Source of the DNA: DAORHV01 sp964458645
GTDB lineage: Bacteria > Patescibacteriota > Gracilibacteria > Peribacterales > Peribacteraceae
Length of the DNA: 64,000 nt
NCBI GenBank assembly: GCA_964458645.1
Contig: CAYWJU010000003.1
Span: forward strand, 1 to 64,000
Direction of reading: 5' to 3'
The position numbers were made by a program, and so were the translations under genes. Positions 17,465 through 25,840 of this stretch are shown here, in pieces. Below the pieces are notes generated by a model. That model did no database searches and was not told the origin of the DNA. It was given only the letters and a program-made list of their open reading frames with translations. Numbering within the stretch: the first letter of the stretch is position 1; every line of letters starts with the position of its first letter.

Positions 17465-20400
17465 ATGTTCGATGCCGTCGATCCAAAGCAGTCTTTCCCC
17501 TCGCTCGAGGAAGGAATTTTGAAGTACTGGCGTGAAGAAGACACATTCAAGCGTTCCATAAAGCGCCGTGAAAACGGCGAGTCATTCAGCTTCTACGACG
17601 GACCGCCGTTCGCCACCGGACTACCGCACTACGGTCACCTGCTTGCCGGAACGATTAAGGACGTGATCCCCCGCTACCAGACCATGCGCGGCAAGAACGT
17701 TCGCCGTCGCTTTGGTTGGGACTGCCACGGTTTGCCGGTGGAGAACCTGGTGGAGAAGGAAAAGAACCTGCGCTCCAAAAAGGACATTGAGGCCATCGGC
17801 ACCAAGGCATTCAACTCCATGTGCCGCAGCTCGGTGCTGCGCTACACCGACGACTGGCGCCGGACCGTAGAGCGCCTGGGTCGCTGGGTAGACATGGACT
17901 GGGACTACCGCACCATGGACGCCGACTATATGGAGAGCATCTGGTGGGTGTTTAAGAACCTGTACGAGCAGGAGCTTATTTACGAGGGGTACAAAGCCAT
18001 GCACGTGTGCCCGCGTTGCGCCACGCCGCTCTCGAACTTCGAAGTATCGCAGGGTTATAAGGATCGCGATGACCAATCGGTGATCATGACCTTCCCGCTG
18101 AAGGACGACCCAAACACGCACCTTATGGCCTGGACGACAACACCGTGGTCACTGCCCGGGAACTTCTGGTTGGCAGTCGGACCCACTGTGGACTATTCGC
18201 GCGTGCAATGCGGCGGCAAGACGTACATTCTGGCGACCAAGTTGGTGGAGAAGGTATTCAAAGGCAAAGAGCACGAGATCGTCGGCACCGTGGACGCCAA
18301 AGAATTGGTCGGCAAACGGTATGAACCGCTGTTCCCCTATTTCGTCGACACTGTGATTGCATCGACCAAGAAAAATGCCAAACCCGAGACCTACGGCGAG
18401 CGCGTGTTCAAGGTGATTATGAATGACGCGGTGGAAGTCAGTGACGCCGAAGGCACCGGTATCGTGCACCTTACCTCGTGCACCGGTGAAGACAGCTACG
18501 CCGTGGCGCAGACCGAGAAAGCCGATATTTTGCCGCACCTGAACGTGGACGGCACGTTCATCGAGGCGGTCACGGATTTCGTGGGCCTGAATGCCAAGCC
18601 AGAAGGCGATGACCCCATGTCCACAGACAAGAAGATCATCGAGAACTTAAAGAAGCGCGGCCGCGCATTCAGCTCGTACACCATTCGCCACAGCTACCCG
18701 CATTGCTGGCGTTGCGACACGCCGTTGCTGCCATTCGTGACGGGTTCGTGGTACGTGGCGGTGGAAAAGGTGAAGCAGAAAATGTTGGCTGCCAATGCGC
18801 AGACCCACTGGGTTCCCGGCAACATCCGCGACGGACGTTTCGGTAAGTGGCTGGAAAACGCCCGCGACTGGGCGATTTCGCGCAACCGCTACTGGGGTAC
18901 GCCGCTGCCGATCTGGCGCGACAACGCCACAGGCAAGGTGGAAGTCATCGGCTCACGCGATGAACTGATGGCAAAAGTTCCGGGACGCTTCGGCAAAATC
19001 ATCGTGGCGCGCCACGCCGAAAGCCGCGGCAACGTGGAAAAAATTTATCAAGGAAACCTGCCCGGCACTGACCTGACCCCCACTGGACTGAAGCAAGCCA
19101 AGGAGTTGGGCAAGGAAATCGCCGCCAGCATCAAGCGAGGAGCACCCGCCACGGTGGTGTACTGCTCGCCGCTGAATCGAACGCGGCAGACCGCGCAGGC
19201 GGTGGCCGACGCGTTGGGCCTGGAAGTGAAAGTGGATGAGCGTCTGCGCGAACTGAATTTCGGAGACTATGAGGGCAAGCATATTGATTTCGACGACCTG
19301 ACATTCGTACGCGAACGTCGTGCCCACAAGCTGGCCACAGACCAGGTGGAGAGCGTGTTCCATTTCCCGGGCATGGAGACGTGGGAATCCAGCGAGAGCC
19401 GCTGCCGCTCGTTCTTCGACGAAATTCTGCCCAAGCACAAAGGCGAAACACTCATCGTGGTCACACACGCCGACCTGGTGATGAACTTCACGCATATCAT
19501 CACGGGGGAGAACAAGCACAAGATCGTGCATCAGCCCTACCCGGACTTGGCGCGCTGCCGCACGTTCTACTGGGACTTCGTGGAAGGCATGCAAATGGAC
19601 CTGCACAAGGAGACCGTGGACGAATTGGTGTGGGACGTCGCCGCACCTGCGACCAAGCGCACCAAGAAGACCGTGGATCCAGTGGTGCACATGACGTTGG
19701 TCCGCCACGGCGAAACCGACTGGAACAAAGAAGCCAAGCTACAAGGCGGCGATGCCGACATCGGACTGAACGCCACCGGCAAAAAGCAGGCGCTGAAAGC
19801 GGCCGAAGGTCTGGCCAAGGGCGAGAAGTACGACATGGTGATTTCGTCGTCGCTCAAGCGCGCCAAAGAAACGGCGGAAATCCTCAGCCAGAAGTTGGGC
19901 ATACCATTCGTCGGGCAATGGTCGGAACTGAACGAGCGCCTGATGGGAACGTGGAGCGGCTTGCCGATTGCACAGGTATTGAAAGATCACCCCAACAGCA
20001 TCGACGGCGCAGAGAGCATTACCTTCCACCACGTCACGCCGACCGATGGCGAAAGTCTACAGATGTTCACGCAACGCACACAGCGCGCCTGCGACAAGCT
20101 GCTGAAGGAATTCGCCGGCAAGCGCGTGTTGGTGGTGGCGCACGGCGGCACCATTCGCGCCATGCATGCGGTGGTGAATCGGGCCGCGTATGAAGATGTG
20201 GTGAAGCTGGCCATTCCGAACACGGTGCACTACGACTTCAGTGTAAAACCGAGCATGCGCCGCATTCCGGAAGTGCTGGATTGCTGGTTCGAGAGCGGCT
20301 CCATGCCCTACGCACAGGAGCATTTCCCGTTCGAGCGCGGCGACGGCAAGAAAGGAGCGCTGCCCGCCAACTTTCCGGCCGATTTCATCGCCGAAGGCTT

Positions 20401-21817
20401 GGACCAAACCCGCGGTTGGTTCTACACCCTTACGGTGTTGTCGTCGGCATTGTTCGACAGTCCGGCGTTCAAACACTGCATCGTAAACGGCATCGTGTTG
20501 GCCGAAGACGGCAAAAAAATGAGCAAGCGCCTGAAGAACTACCCGGAGCCGACCGAAGTCGTCAGTCGTCATGGTGCGGATGCGGTGCGCTTCGCACTCA
20601 TGAGCTCCCCCGCCGTGCGCGGAGAAGACCTGCGCTTCTCGGAGAAAATCGTGGAAGACGTGTTGCGCAATGTGCTGCTGCCACTGTGGAACGCCTACCG
20701 TCTGCTCGTCACGTACGCCAACGGCTCTAGCTGGAAGCCGAGCATCGACTTCTCGCTGATGAACGCCAAATCCGACGACATGCTGGATAAGTGGATCGTC
20801 GCCAAAACGCAGGCCTTGGTGAACCGCATGACCGACGAATTGAACGCCTACGATCTTTCGGCCACCTGCGCCGAGCTGACCAATTCCATCGACGACCTGA
20901 CCAACTGGTACGTACGCCTCAGCCGTCGCCGTTTCGCTGGAAAAGACGGTGCAACGTCCGAGGCTGCGCTCGATACGTTGTACCGCGTGCTGCTGGCCAA
21001 CTGCCAGCTTTTGGCACCGTTCTGCCCGTTCATCACCGAGGCGATCTACCTGAACCTGGTGGAAGAAGACCATGGCAGCATTCATTTCACCAATTGGCCG
21101 GATGCACGCGAGCTCACGCCAGAAGAGCTGAACATTTTGGCGCTCATGGACAACACGCAGACCGTCACGCGTTTGGGCTTGCGCCTGCGTAGCGATGCCA
21201 AAATCGGCGTACGCACTCCCCTACACTCGGTGACGTTCGTACTGCCGCCGTCGGATACCGCCGGCACGGTGAAGGAAATCATTCAAGAAGAGCTGAATGT
21301 GAAACAGGTGACGGAAATCAAAGATGCCAAGGGCCTTGCTACGCGCTTGGCCCAGGTCGATGCACGCAAAGTCGGACCGCGTTTGGGCGGCAAGGTGCAG
21401 CAGGTCATTAAGGCCGGCAAGTCCGGCGAGTTCGAGGAGAAAGACGGCAAGGTTCACATTTTGGGCGAGGAGCTGACCTACGACGAAGCCAAGATCGTGT
21501 ACGTCGGCAAAGAAGGTCAGTCCGTCGCCGCAGACCAAGGCATTGTGGTCAGCTTGGATACGGTGGTGTCCGAAGAACTGAAGTTGGAAGGCATGGCCCG
21601 CGATCTGGTGCGTGCCATTCAGCAACTGCGCAAGGATGCCGGACTGGAATTCACCGATACCGTGACGCTGAGCGTGGAAGGTGCCGACGACATTCTGAAA
21701 GCGCACGAAGCATTGGTGTTGGAAGAAACCCGCGCCAAGCTGGGGAAGAACGACGGCGAACCGCATCAAGTGGAGGTGGACGGCAAGCCGGTCGTGATCC
21801 GATTTAAGAAAGACTGA
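17465..21817 (+). CDS. ileS: isoleucyl-tRNA synthetase with two inserted histidine-phosphatase domains
   Basis: Charges tRNA-Ile. Class I signatures are present: HYGH in PFATGLPHYGHLLAG (eukaryote-like type 2 form) and KMSKR, plus the metal-binding CPRCATPL and HCWRCDTPL and the WFESGSMPYAQ block. The enzyme is 1450 residues, about 400 longer than usual. The excess lies between the PLPIWR block and RIPEVLDCWFESG: residues about 506-708 form one histidine-phosphatase domain (VARHAESRG, NFGDYEG, VVTHADLV) and about 740-925 a second (LVRHGETDWN, VVAHGGTIR). The second keeps the classic RHG; the first has RHA. The frame is continuous, so this is a real insertion. Type 2 enzymes are usually resistant to mupirocin. 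The start is set by the -10 element; the upstream in-frame ATG at 17426 is rejected. Confidence 0.97.
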   Translation: MFDAVDPKQSFPSLEEGILKYWREEDTFKRSIKRRENGESFSFYDGPPFATGLPHYGHLLAGTIKDVIPRYQTMRGKNVRRRFGWDCHGLPVENLVEKEKNLRSKKDIEAIGTKAFNSMCRSSVLRYTDDWRRTVERLGRWVDMDWDYRTMDADYMESIWWVFKNLYEQELIYEGYKAMHVCPRCATPLSNFEVSQGYKDRDDQSVIMTFPLKDDPNTHLMAWTTTPWSLPGNFWLAVGPTVDYSRVQCGGKTYILATKLVEKVFKGKEHEIVGTVDAKELVGKRYEPLFPYFVDTVIASTKKNAKPETYGERVFKVIMNDAVEVSDAEGTGIVHLTSCTGEDSYAVAQTEKADILPHLNVDGTFIEAVTDFVGLNAKPEGDDPMSTDKKIIENLKKRGRAFSSYTIRHSYPHCWRCDTPLLPFVTGSWYVAVEKVKQKMLAANAQTHWVPGNIRDGRFGKWLENARDWAISRNRYWGTPLPIWRDNATGKVEVIGSRDELMAKVPGRFGKIIVARHAESRGNVEKIYQGNLPGTDLTPTGLKQAKELGKEIAASIKRGAPATVVYCSPLNRTRQTAQAVADALGLEVKVDERLRELNFGDYEGKHIDFDDLTFVRERRAHKLATDQVESVFHFPGMETWESSESRCRSFFDEILPKHKGETLIVVTHADLVMNFTHIITGENKHKIVHQPYPDLARCRTFYWDFVEGMQMDLHKETVDELVWDVAAPATKRTKKTVDPVVHMTLVRHGETDWNKEAKLQGGDADIGLNATGKKQALKAAEGLAKGEKYDMVISSSLKRAKETAEILSQKLGIPFVGQWSELNERLMGTWSGLPIAQVLKDHPNSIDGAESITFHHVTPTDGESLQMFTQRTQRACDKLLKEFAGKRVLVVAHGGTIRAMHAVVNRAAYEDVVKLAIPNTVHYDFSVKPSMRRIPEVLDCWFESGSMPYAQEHFPFERGDGKKGALPANFPADFIAEGLDQTRGWFYTLTVLSSALFDSPAFKHCIVNGIVLAEDGKKMSKRLKNYPEPTEVVSRHGADAVRFALMSSPAVRGEDLRFSEKIVEDVLRNVLLPLWNAYRLLVTYANGSSWKPSIDFSLMNAKSDDMLDKWIVAKTQALVNRMTDELNAYDLSATCAELTNSIDDLTNWYVRLSRRRFAGKDGATSEAALDTLYRVLLANCQLLAPFCPFITEAIYLNLVEEDHGSIHFTNWPDARELTPEELNILALMDNTQTVTRLGLRLRSDAKIGVRTPLHSVTFVLPPSDTAGTVKEIIQEELNVKQVTEIKDAKGLATRLAQVDARKVGPRLGGKVQQVIKAGKSGEFEEKDGKVHILGEELTYDEAKIVYVGKEGQSVAADQGIVVSLDTVVSEELKLEGMARDLVRAIQQLRKDAGLEFTDTVTLSVEGADDILKAHEALVLEETRAKLGKNDGEPHQVEVDGKPVVIRFKKD

Positions 21818-21828
21818 TACTCAAAGCA

Positions 21829-21851
21829 GGCCGCAACATCATGTTGCGGCC
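21829..21851. terminator. palindromic hairpin after ileS
   Basis: GGCCGCAACAT-C-ATGTTGCGGCC, an 11-base perfect inverted repeat 12 bases after the ileS stop and facing the convergent gene at 21870. No T-run follows, so it is only a possible bidirectional terminator. Confidence 0.5.
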
Positions 21852-21869
21852 GTCCCTATCAGCAAGACG

Positions 21870-22205
21870 TCAGAAGCACAGCAATGCGGCGAGGAAGAGC
21901 CAGTAGGCGGCACGCCGACTCAGTCGCACGCAGCTACCGAACAGCAGGGCCGCGCGGCCGTAGTGTCGCGTCCACCAGACGTGACGCTGGGCATTCCGGA
22001 AGTCGTCCGGACCGGCGGTCAGCACGTTGACGGTCTTGCTGCCGTCGAGTGCGAAGGAGACGTTGGCGATCCAGCGGTCACGCAGGATGCGCACAGTGCG
22101 GTAGGCCAGGGCCGCGTAGACGGCCTGGGCCGTCATGCACGCGATGGAGAACGCGAGGCAGGCTGCCGCAAGCAGCAGCAGGATCAGACAGAGTTCGTGG
22201 TTCAT
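21870..22205 (-). CDS. small membrane protein of unknown function
   Basis: 111 residues with an N-terminal membrane helix pair (LCLILLLLAAACLAFSIACM...) and a C-terminal helix (AAYWLFLAALLCF), and a central segment with a beta-like stretch (ANVSFALDGSKTVNVL). No family recognised. The start ATG at 22205 is preceded by AAGGGAAAAACTGATCGA, weakly ribosome-binding-site-like; an ATG at 22241 is also in frame. Confidence 0.5.
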   Translation of the reverse strand: MNHELCLILLLLAAACLAFSIACMTAQAVYAALAYRTVRILRDRWIANVSFALDGSKTVNVLTAGPDDFRNAQRHVWWTRHYGRAALLFGSCVRLSRRAAYWLFLAALLCF

Positions 22206-22330
22206 TCGATCAGTTTTTCCCTTGAGTTGTTGGTGGTCCATCGGCCGTCCTAGCCGGGTTTGCTTATGAAAGAGCTGACAGGGACGGCGATTGTATGGAT
22301 GTGCGGACGGAAGGCAAGAAAGTCATAGCG

Positions 22331-22396
22331 GTCCTCATCCCTGCCTACCGGCAGGCAGGCCCGGCCCTTCTCCACTCTCGGTGGAAAAGGGGGCAC
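22331..22396. repeat. degenerate REP-like element with an inner palindrome
   Basis: GTCCTCATCCCTGCC then CTACCGGCAGG-type sequence and a hairpin CTCCACTCTCGGTGGA flanked by CCC and GGGG. It resembles the CCTCACCCCTAACCCC element next to it but is broken by the insert CTGCCTACCGGCAGGCAGG. No gene is seen between 22206 and 22527. Confidence 0.4.
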
Positions 22397-22424
22397 TCCG
22401 TTCGCTTCATGGCGCGCTCTCTTC

Positions 22425-22467
22425 CCCCTCTCCATCTCAATGGAGAGGGGTTAGGGGTGAGGACCGT
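22425..22467 (+). repeat. REP-like element, copy A
   Basis: Stem CCCCTCTCCAT/ATGGAGAGGGG with loop CTCA, followed by TTAGGGGTGAGG. The same stem with a different loop (TGAA) occurs inverted at 49161-49200, and a shorter version at 46765-46799. Confidence 0.65.
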
Positions 22468-22513
22468 ACGCGGTGAATCAGGAGTATTGAAAGGCGCTCC
22501 AGAAAACATCTGC

Positions 22514-22519
22514 TACCAT
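22514..22519 (+). promoter_or_regulatory. -10 element of the YvlD-like gene
   Basis: Extended form TGC-TACCAT, eight bases before the ATG at 22528; predicts a nearly leaderless mRNA. Confidence 0.5.
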
Positions 22520-22527
22520 GCTCAGCA

Positions 22528-22923
22528 ATGGCCGAACAATCGTCCGCAAGTACGCCCATGCGCATCGCCCTGAAAGCAGCGCTGAACGTGCTGCTAGTTT
22601 TTTTAATGGACCGCTATCTGCCGCAGTACCTTACCGTCTTCGGCGGCTGGGCGGCATTCGTGGTCGTCGGCTCGCTCATTACGTTGCTCAACTTCGTCCT
22701 GCGTCCGATTTTGGACATTCTCACGCTGCCGTTGAAATTGTTTGCGACTATTTTCGCGCTCATTCTGGTGAACGGCGTCTTCCTGTGGCTCACCTACCAA
22801 ATCACACTACGAATGGACCCCAGCCTCATCGCCATGACGATTACCGGCGGACTGACGGGGTGGATCGTGCTGAGCGTGGTACTCGGCACCGGAAACTGGG
22901 TCGTGCGACATGTGGTGAAATAA
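22528..22923 (+). CDS. YvlD/phage-holin-type four-helix membrane protein (PF04020-like)
   Basis: 131 residues with four membrane segments. The pattern LLNFVLRPILDILTLPLKLF followed by a hydrophobic helix ending in NGVFLWL is the hallmark of the YvlD/phage_holin_4 family, small inner-membrane proteins of unknown function found singly in many bacteria. The family name does not imply a phage here, because no lysis genes are near. It stands between the REP-like element and the tmRNA locus. Confidence 0.8.
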   Translation: MAEQSSASTPMRIALKAALNVLLVFLMDRYLPQYLTVFGGWAAFVVVGSLITLLNFVLRPILDILTLPLKLFATIFALILVNGVFLWLTYQITLRMDPSLIAMTITGGLTGWIVLSVVLGTGNWVVRHVVK

Positions 22924-22926
22924 CCA

Positions 22927-23022
22927 CTAGATCGTCAGCAGGAACGCGACTGTCATGCCTGCCAACACGGTTGCAAAGAAGCGCGCGTGCGTGGCATTCA
23001 ATGTGGAAGAGTGAGTACGCAT
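22927..23022 (-). CDS. possible 31-residue single-pass membrane peptide
   Basis: Starts MRTHSSTLNATHARFF and ends in a hydrophobic helix ATVLAGMTVAFLLTI. Composition matches a single-pass membrane peptide, and the stop lies just after the convergent YvlD-like gene. A TATGGT sequence touches the ATG but is too close to be its -10, so expression is unproven. Confidence 0.3.
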   Translation of the reverse strand: MRTHSSTLNATHARFFATVLAGMTVAFLLTI

Positions 23023-23081
23023 ACCATAGTTGACGTGACGAGCCGGAATTTCTTACGCGGCGAAATCCAGTCGGAACGTGG

Positions 23082-23087
23082 TATACT
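23082..23087 (+). promoter_or_regulatory. extended -10 upstream of ssrA
   Basis: TGG-TATACT on the plus strand, about 150 bases before the mature tmRNA 5' end; the best promoter in the region. Confidence 0.55.
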
Positions 23088-23093
23088 GGCAGT

Positions 23094-23237
23094 CTGCCTG
23101 GAACGAAGGCGGAAGATCTTTGAAAGGTTCGGCATCCGAACCCATGCGGCCTCCATCCAAAAAGCCGCGCGAAAGCGCACCATTTGGAAAGGAGAGCCCG
23201 CGAGAGGGAAACGTAGTTTCCCTTTCGCGAGATGTAT
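23094..23237 (+). ncRNA. structured leader between the promoter and tmRNA (pre-tmRNA leader or separate small RNA)
   Basis: No start codon sits at leaderless distance from the -10, but three hairpins follow: GGTTCGG-CAT-CCGAACC (23126-23142), GCGC-GAAA-GCGC (23167-23178) and a 14-base stem with a GTA loop (23199-23229) ending eight bases before the tmRNA. I infer a transcribed leader removed by RNase P or a double-strand nuclease, or an independent small RNA. Confidence 0.4.
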
Positions 23238-23640
23238 GGGGATGACAGGCTTCGACAGCGTGAATCTGGTCGGAACCTGCCACTGTCCGGGGCGGCAACA
23301 GTCCCCGATACCCACCGTTGCAACTTCATAATTGCCAAAAGCAATTTCATGGCGCGCGTAGAAGCAGTTGCGAACTCTGTTCGCTTCGGCACCCTCGTCG
23401 CTGCCTAATGTCTGTTTTTTAACGGACTTCGCCTGCCCGCTGATCCTCGCTGAGCGGAACCAGGCGTCACTAGCGGGGCTGGCTTCTCGTTCGACGTAGC
23501 GAGCTGCCAACATTCATACGTCATCACTCTCACCCTATCCTTGCTCCTTCCTAAGGGGCTGAGAGAATCGGAAGGTCCATGACAGTACTGGCAATCTGGC
23601 TACACGTTGGACCCGGGTTCAACTCCCGGCATCTCCACCA
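23238..23640 (+). ncRNA. ssrA: transfer-messenger RNA (tmRNA)
   Basis: Rescues stalled ribosomes with SmpB. The 5' end GGGGATGACAGGCTTCGACA pairs with the 3' end CATCTCC to form the acceptor stem; the T-arm is GGACCCGGGTTCAACTCCC and the terminal CCA is encoded. One-piece form of 403 bases. The probable tag frame begins at GCC 23334 and ends at TAA 23406-23408, coding for 24 residues, AKSNFMARVEAVANSVRFG then TLVAA, with the usual hydrophobic Ala-Ala end for protease recognition; the resume codon is inferred. The 3' end is the integration site of the following island. Confidence 0.93.
23600..23640. other. attachment half-site at the tmRNA 3' end
   Basis: The island starts at the last bases of ssrA, which keep an intact T-arm and CCA. 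The crossover point cannot be placed without the other half-site; TCCACCA, the last bases of ssrA, also occurs at 28677-28683 near the right edge of the AT-rich segment. Confidence 0.5.
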
Positions 23641-25150
23641 CCAGTGAACTATCACTTTCAGCTTCCTTGCAAAGCGCAAACAGAAGCGAAAAACGAGCGG
23701 TTTCATAACCGTGACCCTTCCTGTAGGGCAGACGATCTGCAAAAACGAGCTTCGGTACAAGCCGCTGTTCGTACAGATTGTCGCTGTGCCACAGTTTTGA
23801 GGGGTCTTTGATGAACTTGAAAACAAGATCGGTAGCGGTTTCAAAAGTGATACCCGTCTGCTTGGGTTTTTGGACACTGGCTTCAAGCGACAGACGTTCT
23901 TCTTCCAAATCCTCGATCCGCTTCTCGTATCGATGGATGACTCTATCGCTGCGTGTCTTCTCGACGCGATCACAGAGTTTTTCGATGATCCCATCGAGTT
24001 CTTTCAAGCGTTCCTGACGTTTCTCTTTGACCTGTTCCACACCTCCCTGCTCTGCGTTCCACACGTCCAACACAATCGCCTTCGTCAGTGCCAGAATCTG
24101 CGGCTGCGGTTTCATCTTCGTCAAAAGGGTCGCAAAGTCATCTTCGATGTCCTTTTTCTTCACACTTTTATTGTACGACGGACAGCCCTTTGTTTGGCAT
24201 CTGTAGTACGCATACTTCCCACTCCTGCCCTTGCTCCAACTGGCTGTGTATGACTCTCTACAGCCGCTACAGAGGGCAAAGCCACGCAGCGGGAAGTCCT
24301 TGTTCAAATCCTTGCGCTGTGGGGTCTTTGCTTTGCCATTGAGCCGCTTCTGAATCTGCTCAAACGTATCGAGATCAATCAATGCCTGATGATGTCCTTT
24401 GCGTCTCGTTACGTTCCAGGCGGGGTACTCGATATGTCCTGTGTACAGGATGCGCGTCAGCAGACGCTTCACTTGTTCGAGATTGACGCGTTTTGGCTGC
24501 TTTCGATGAAAGAAGGAACGCGATTCGAGGAAGTTCATCACATCTGTCTGTTCAGGAAGCCGACCACTGGCAAAGCCTTCGAGGGCTTCTTTGATGATGG
24601 TCGATTTAGGTTCGTCTGGGATCAGCAGTTTTCCATGAACAGGGTCTTTGGTGTAGCGGTATCCAGGCGGGACATCGAAGCACCAATACCCTCGTTCTAG
24701 CCTCGCTTTCATGTTTCCGATGACCTTGATCCTGTTCTCGCCTCTCCACATCTCGGAATACCCTGCGATGACTGTCTCCACGAACTTACCGACAGGAGTG
24801 TTTTCGATCTTGTGTGACACACATTCCAATCGGGCATTGCGTGTGTGAATGGCTTTCTTCAACTCGAAATGCGCCGTCACGTCTCTTGCCCATCGTGAGA
24901 GATCATCCACCACCACGATCATCTGCGGCTCGAAGGGAGGTCTTTGTTCGAGGAATGTCAGCAGCTCTTGAATACCAGGTCGATCCAGTAAACCACCTGA
25001 TACGCCTTCATCTTTGAAAACACGCTTCAAGTCATAGCTTTTCGTCTTGCAGTATTCTTTGCCTCTCGATTCCTGTGCATCAAGACCATGCCCCTCTTTC
25101 ACCTGACGAGGCGAGGAAACCCGACAATAGAGAACTGCTGGTTCTTTCAT
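23600..25150 (-). CDS. large serine recombinase (island integrase)
   Basis: 516 residues. The resolvase domain begins YCRVSSPRQ with catalytic Ser12, then GLDAQ and the conserved DDLSRWARD; the recombinase domain follows (GYRYTKDPVHGKL... ILYTGHIEY) and a zinc ribbon CSGCRESY...YYRCQTKGCPSYN, then a coiled coil (about 385-450). It catalyses integration and excision of the island. Its last twelve codons and stop are antisense to the tmRNA T-arm and acceptor stem (peptide VEMPGVEPGSNV), so the C-terminus of the integrated gene is supplied by the host target. Starts with an ATGA overlap with the upstream gene. Confidence 0.9.
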   Translation of the reverse strand: MKEPAVLYCRVSSPRQVKEGHGLDAQESRGKEYCKTKSYDLKRVFKDEGVSGGLLDRPGIQELLTFLEQRPPFEPQMIVVVDDLSRWARDVTAHFELKKAIHTRNARLECVSHKIENTPVGKFVETVIAGYSEMWRGENRIKVIGNMKARLERGYWCFDVPPGYRYTKDPVHGKLLIPDEPKSTIIKEALEGFASGRLPEQTDVMNFLESRSFFHRKQPKRVNLEQVKRLLTRILYTGHIEYPAWNVTRRKGHHQALIDLDTFEQIQKRLNGKAKTPQRKDLNKDFPLRGFALCSGCRESYTASWSKGRSGKYAYYRCQTKGCPSYNKSVKKKDIEDDFATLLTKMKPQPQILALTKAIVLDVWNAEQGGVEQVKEKRQERLKELDGIIEKLCDRVEKTRSDRVIHRYEKRIEDLEEERLSLEASVQKPKQTGITFETATDLVFKFIKDPSKLWHSDNLYEQRLVPKLVFADRLPYRKGHGYETARFSLLFALCKEAESDSSLVVEMPGVEPGSNV

Positions 25151-25713
25151 TGGTCATTTTGCGAAACAAACCCACTTTCATTTTGCACGTCCAACACCAT
25201 CGGCGCATGAACATCTTCGCCACTTCTGATGCGCTGCAATCTTTCCAGTTCGTGCATGGCCTTGTACATCCTGTTCTCAATGGCGACCTCGTAGCGTAGG
25301 TACGTCTTGCCGAGGTGTTCCACGTCTTCGGGTATCAGCGTCGGCTTGTAGCCTTCACTCACAACTTCATCCAGTTCCAATAGCGCGATCATGGGGCGCA
25401 TGATGCGTGGGTCGAGCTTCATCTGCATGAACTCCGCTTCGGCTTTCCCGACACGTTGGAGCCGCAGATAGCAGAGGGCGATGCGCTCAACGAGAACACA
25501 CTCCATGTGCGTCTGCGGGTCGTAGTGATCGTAGAACAGCTGCAAGTAGTCTTCGAGGTCTTTCTCTTCATATTTCGTGAGGAGGGTCGCAAGGATGCCG
25601 TGCTTTCGCGCATTGAAGCGCACTACAGCTTTGCCACGTTCAGTCTTCACGCCGCCGTGCTTGGCGTTCTCTTTGTTAGCAGTATGTTGCTTTGTAGAAA
25701 TGTCATTGGTCAT
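25147..25713 (-). CDS. island protein of unknown function
   Basis: 188 residues. The N-terminal block KHGGVKTERGKAVVRFNARK followed by HGIL is found in many small proteins on mobile elements, often beside recombinases; the rest is helical (LVERIALCYLRLQRVGKAEA). Function unknown, possibly an accessory of the recombinase. It ends with TGA overlapping the recombinase ATG by four bases, so translation is coupled. The start at 25713 is chosen over the longer frame because the 45-residue gene upstream ends there. Confidence 0.65.
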   Translation of the reverse strand: MTNDISTKQHTANKENAKHGGVKTERGKAVVRFNARKHGILATLLTKYEEKDLEDYLQLFYDHYDPQTHMECVLVERIALCYLRLQRVGKAEAEFMQMKLDPRIMRPMIALLELDEVVSEGYKPTLIPEDVEHLGKTYLRYEVAIENRMYKAMHELERLQRIRSGEDVHAPMVLDVQNESGFVSQNDQ

Positions 25714-25840
25714 GGTGATCGAAATGAGGGGATAAAACGCCTGTCGTGATGGCGTAGAGCGCATCACGCAGGTCTTCAACTTGCTTGTCCGACAATGGAA
25801 GGTCTTGAAGGTACATTCTGCATTGTTCAATGGTGAGCAT
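25703..25840 (-). CDS. 45-residue island protein
   Basis: Begins MLTIEQCRMYLQDLPLSDKQ and continues VEDLRDALYAITTGVL; a short helical protein of the kind that often precedes serine recombinases in candidate-phyla bacteria (from memory, not checked). It overlaps the stop of the MerR-like gene by 14 bases and the start of the next gene by 11 bases, so four genes form one run toward the recombinase. Too short for routine gene calling but the packing supports it. Confidence 0.6.
   Translation of the reverse strand: MLTIEQCRMYLQDLPLSDKQVEDLRDALYAITTGVLSPHFDHHDQ

Noticed and set aside
18982..20240. Phosphatase domains in ileS as a mis-assembly
   Set aside because: The frame is continuous through both domains and codon use matches the host; kept as a real insertion, though reads should confirm it.
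22528..22923. Phage remnant because of the holin-like annotation
   Set aside because: This family is a general membrane protein of bacteria, and no phage genes are near.
23600..23640. A separate tRNA-like T-arm and CCA
   Set aside because: It pairs with the GGGGATG at 23238 and is the 3' end of tmRNA, not a tRNA.
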